Shown here: positions 13,277-13,914 of the stretch, piece by piece
Numbering within the stretch: position 1 is the first letter of the stretch
How the letters are laid out: every line of letters starts with the position of its first letter
NCBI GenBank assembly: GCA_012842105.1
Contig: DUTL01000172.1
Coordinates: 1-13,914, forward strand
Direction: 5' to 3'
Source of the DNA: Candidatus Fermentithermobacillaceae bacterium
GTDB lineage: Bacteria > Bacillota > Sulfobacillia > Fermentithermobacillales > Fermentithermobacillaceae
Length of the DNA stretch: 13,914 nucleotides
Position numbers and translations under genes: made by a program
The notes under the pieces: model-generated
Databases searched by the model: none
Seen by the model: the letters and a program-made list of their open reading frames with translations, nothing else
What the model was told of the DNA's origin: nothing

Positions 13277-13418
13277 TGGTACGTCACGTGTACCATTAAA
13301 CTCTATTCTCGCACGATAACGGCTGGAGTGGTACACCCTGCGTACCAATAATCCTCGCTTTCGATGGGAGAACCCGCCGGGTGGTACGCCACGTGTACCA
13401 TTAGGCCCGATTCCCGCG
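13277..13418 (-). repeat. Array A: three TGGTAC-N7-GTACCA palindromes at 52-53 bp period, plus a partial unit
   Basis: The 19-bp dyads lie at 13277-13295, 13329-13347 and 13382-13400, with steps of 52 and 53 bases. The arms are identical; the seven-base centres differ (GTCACGT, ACCCTGC, GCCACGT on the plus strand). Flanks are weakly conserved too: on the minus strand the bases ahead of the dyads read roughly GCGRGAATMGRG followed by TAA, including 13418-13401, which is the tail of the ABC relic. The period is not a multiple of three, so this is not a coding repeat. Read on the minus strand the dyads are followed by CCCGGC or CTCCAGC. Confidence 0.8.
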
Positions 13419-13786
13419 GTGGGTCACCATGATGACTATGCGATCCCGCAACATCTCAAGGTAGCGCCGGAACAGATCCGCCTCTGCTAAAGGGTCAAGG
13501 TTTGAAGTTGGTTCATCAAGGATCATGAAGTCACGGTTCCTGTACCAGCCCCGCGCAATAGCAGTTTCTGCCACTGTCCGCCGGACAGCTCCGTGCCACC
13601 CAGATCCTTGCCTAGAAGCGCATGGCTCTCTGCCCCATCAAAGCCTGCAGACGCAAGAGCTCCCACAGTTTCCGCTTCATCACTCACACGGCCTCTATCA
13701 CCAATGTATACGTTCTTTGACACGGTGAATGTGTTATACCGGGCTGGGTCCTGGAATACGGCCGGCATAGCTTCATATCTGGAAGG
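13401..13786 (-). pseudogene. Truncated, frame-shifted ABC transporter ATPase remnant
   Basis: The minus strand encodes the second half of an ABC ATPase. AVFQDPARY contains the Q-loop, followed by a helical subdomain and the signature LSGGQWQKL. One base then seems to be missing. The next frame continues AIARGWYRNRDFMILDEPTS, then NLDPLAEADLFRRYLEMLRD, with Walker B and D-loop, and ends IVIMVTHRGNRA at a TAA (13403-13401). No Walker A half precedes it: upstream of 13786 lie the 53-bp repeats of array B. It stops right after the switch histidine, where array A begins. A fused exporter (membrane-ATPase, ABCB-type) origin is suggested by the QWQKLAIARG wording, but this is only a guess. It cannot encode a working ATPase as read. 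Confidence 0.8.
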
Positions 13787-13796
13787 GGGTGGCACA

Positions 13797-13914
13797 GCAC
13801 TGGCTCGGCTACAGAGCCGCTCCGGTGGGTTTGCGCGGTTCCAGGCACAGCACTGGCTTGGCTGCAGAGCCACTCCGGTGGGTTTGCGCCGTTGCTGACA
13901 TCGCACTGGCTCGG
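13797..13914 (+). repeat. Array B: 53-bp tandem repeats with a conserved hairpin, running off the right edge
   Basis: Units start at 13797, 13850 and 13903 (the last cut off by the window edge), exactly 53 bases apart. The first 40 bases match at 37 positions between units 1 and 2; the last 13 are unrelated. The conserved part folds as ACTGG-ct-CGGCT-acag-AGCCG-ct-CCGGT, with a symmetrical 2x2 internal loop. Two of the three differences, at unit positions 10 and 23, are partners in the stem: C-G in unit 1 (13806/13819) becomes T-A in unit 2 (13859/13872). The tail after the hairpin is GGGTTTGCGC. Confidence 0.8.

Noticed and set aside
13270..13400. GGGTGGTAC wording in array A resembling a T-box antiterminator
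   Set aside because: The tandem 52-53 base repetition, lack of the Stem I landmarks and absence of an aminoacyl-tRNA synthetase or amino acid gene downstream on the plus strand argue against a T-box.
13277..13914. CRISPR array
   Set aside because: Repeat and spacer lengths do not fit: array B has a 40-base core with 13-base variable parts, array A has 19-base dyads with partly conserved flanks. No cas gene is present.

Overview
The window looks like the chromosome of an endospore-forming member of the Bacillota, probably a Clostridia-type anaerobe. The basis is a cotJA-cotJB-cotJC spore-coat operon, dapF, a clostridial-type Fe-dependent butanol dehydrogenase, strong AGGAGG-type ribosome binding sites with many GTG/TTG starts, and AbrB/SpoVT-type sequences. 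Base composition is moderate (near 50% GC by eye). I cannot name a genus. Several genes have intact neighbours but are themselves fragmentary, so the segment carries visible decay in its gaps and at both ends.

Layout. Bases 1-326 (minus) hold the N-terminal part of an EamA/DMT transporter that runs off the left edge and seems frame-shifted. dapF (553-1431, minus) is next; its second catalytic cysteine position is serine, and its stop codon lies in a small duplicated repeat. A membrane-anchored alpha/alpha-toroid (six-hairpin-like) protein (1759-2982, plus) faces a thioredoxin-fold C-terminal relic (3030-3176, minus). A polar amino acid ABC importer follows, all on the minus strand: binding lipoprotein (5727-4909), permease (4655-3993, possibly with a CTG start) and ATPase (4006-3284). 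It has a good sigma-A-like promoter at 5890-5918 and a 16-bp hairpin terminator at 3181-3224. After a 0.7 kb gap with no convincing gene come a butanol dehydrogenase (6429-7601, minus) and the divergent cotJABC operon (8086-9462, plus).

The cotJ operon converges on a small minus-strand unit, a DUF2007-like gene (10045-9815) overlapping a frame-shifted AbrB-like gene (9818-9677), with a shared hairpin terminator at 9638-9664. A stand-alone FMN glutamate-synthase-domain protein without the iron-sulfur cysteines (10351-11721, plus) converges on a DUF5050-type beta-propeller lipoprotein (12988-11852, minus). The lipoprotein is preceded by a truncated AbrB-like mini-ORF (13112-12993) with its own promoter and operator-like dyad.

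The right end (13277-13914) is the least explained part. A frame-shifted, truncated ABC ATPase remnant (13401-13786) is bounded on both sides by arrays of palindromes with a 52-53 bp period. Array A has three TGGTAC-N7-GTACCA dyads. Array B has at least two full 53-bp units whose hairpin shows a compensatory base-pair change. Both share a short CCGGYGGGTT-like tail and point away from the relic. This is the best candidate here for an undescribed repeat or mobile-element family.
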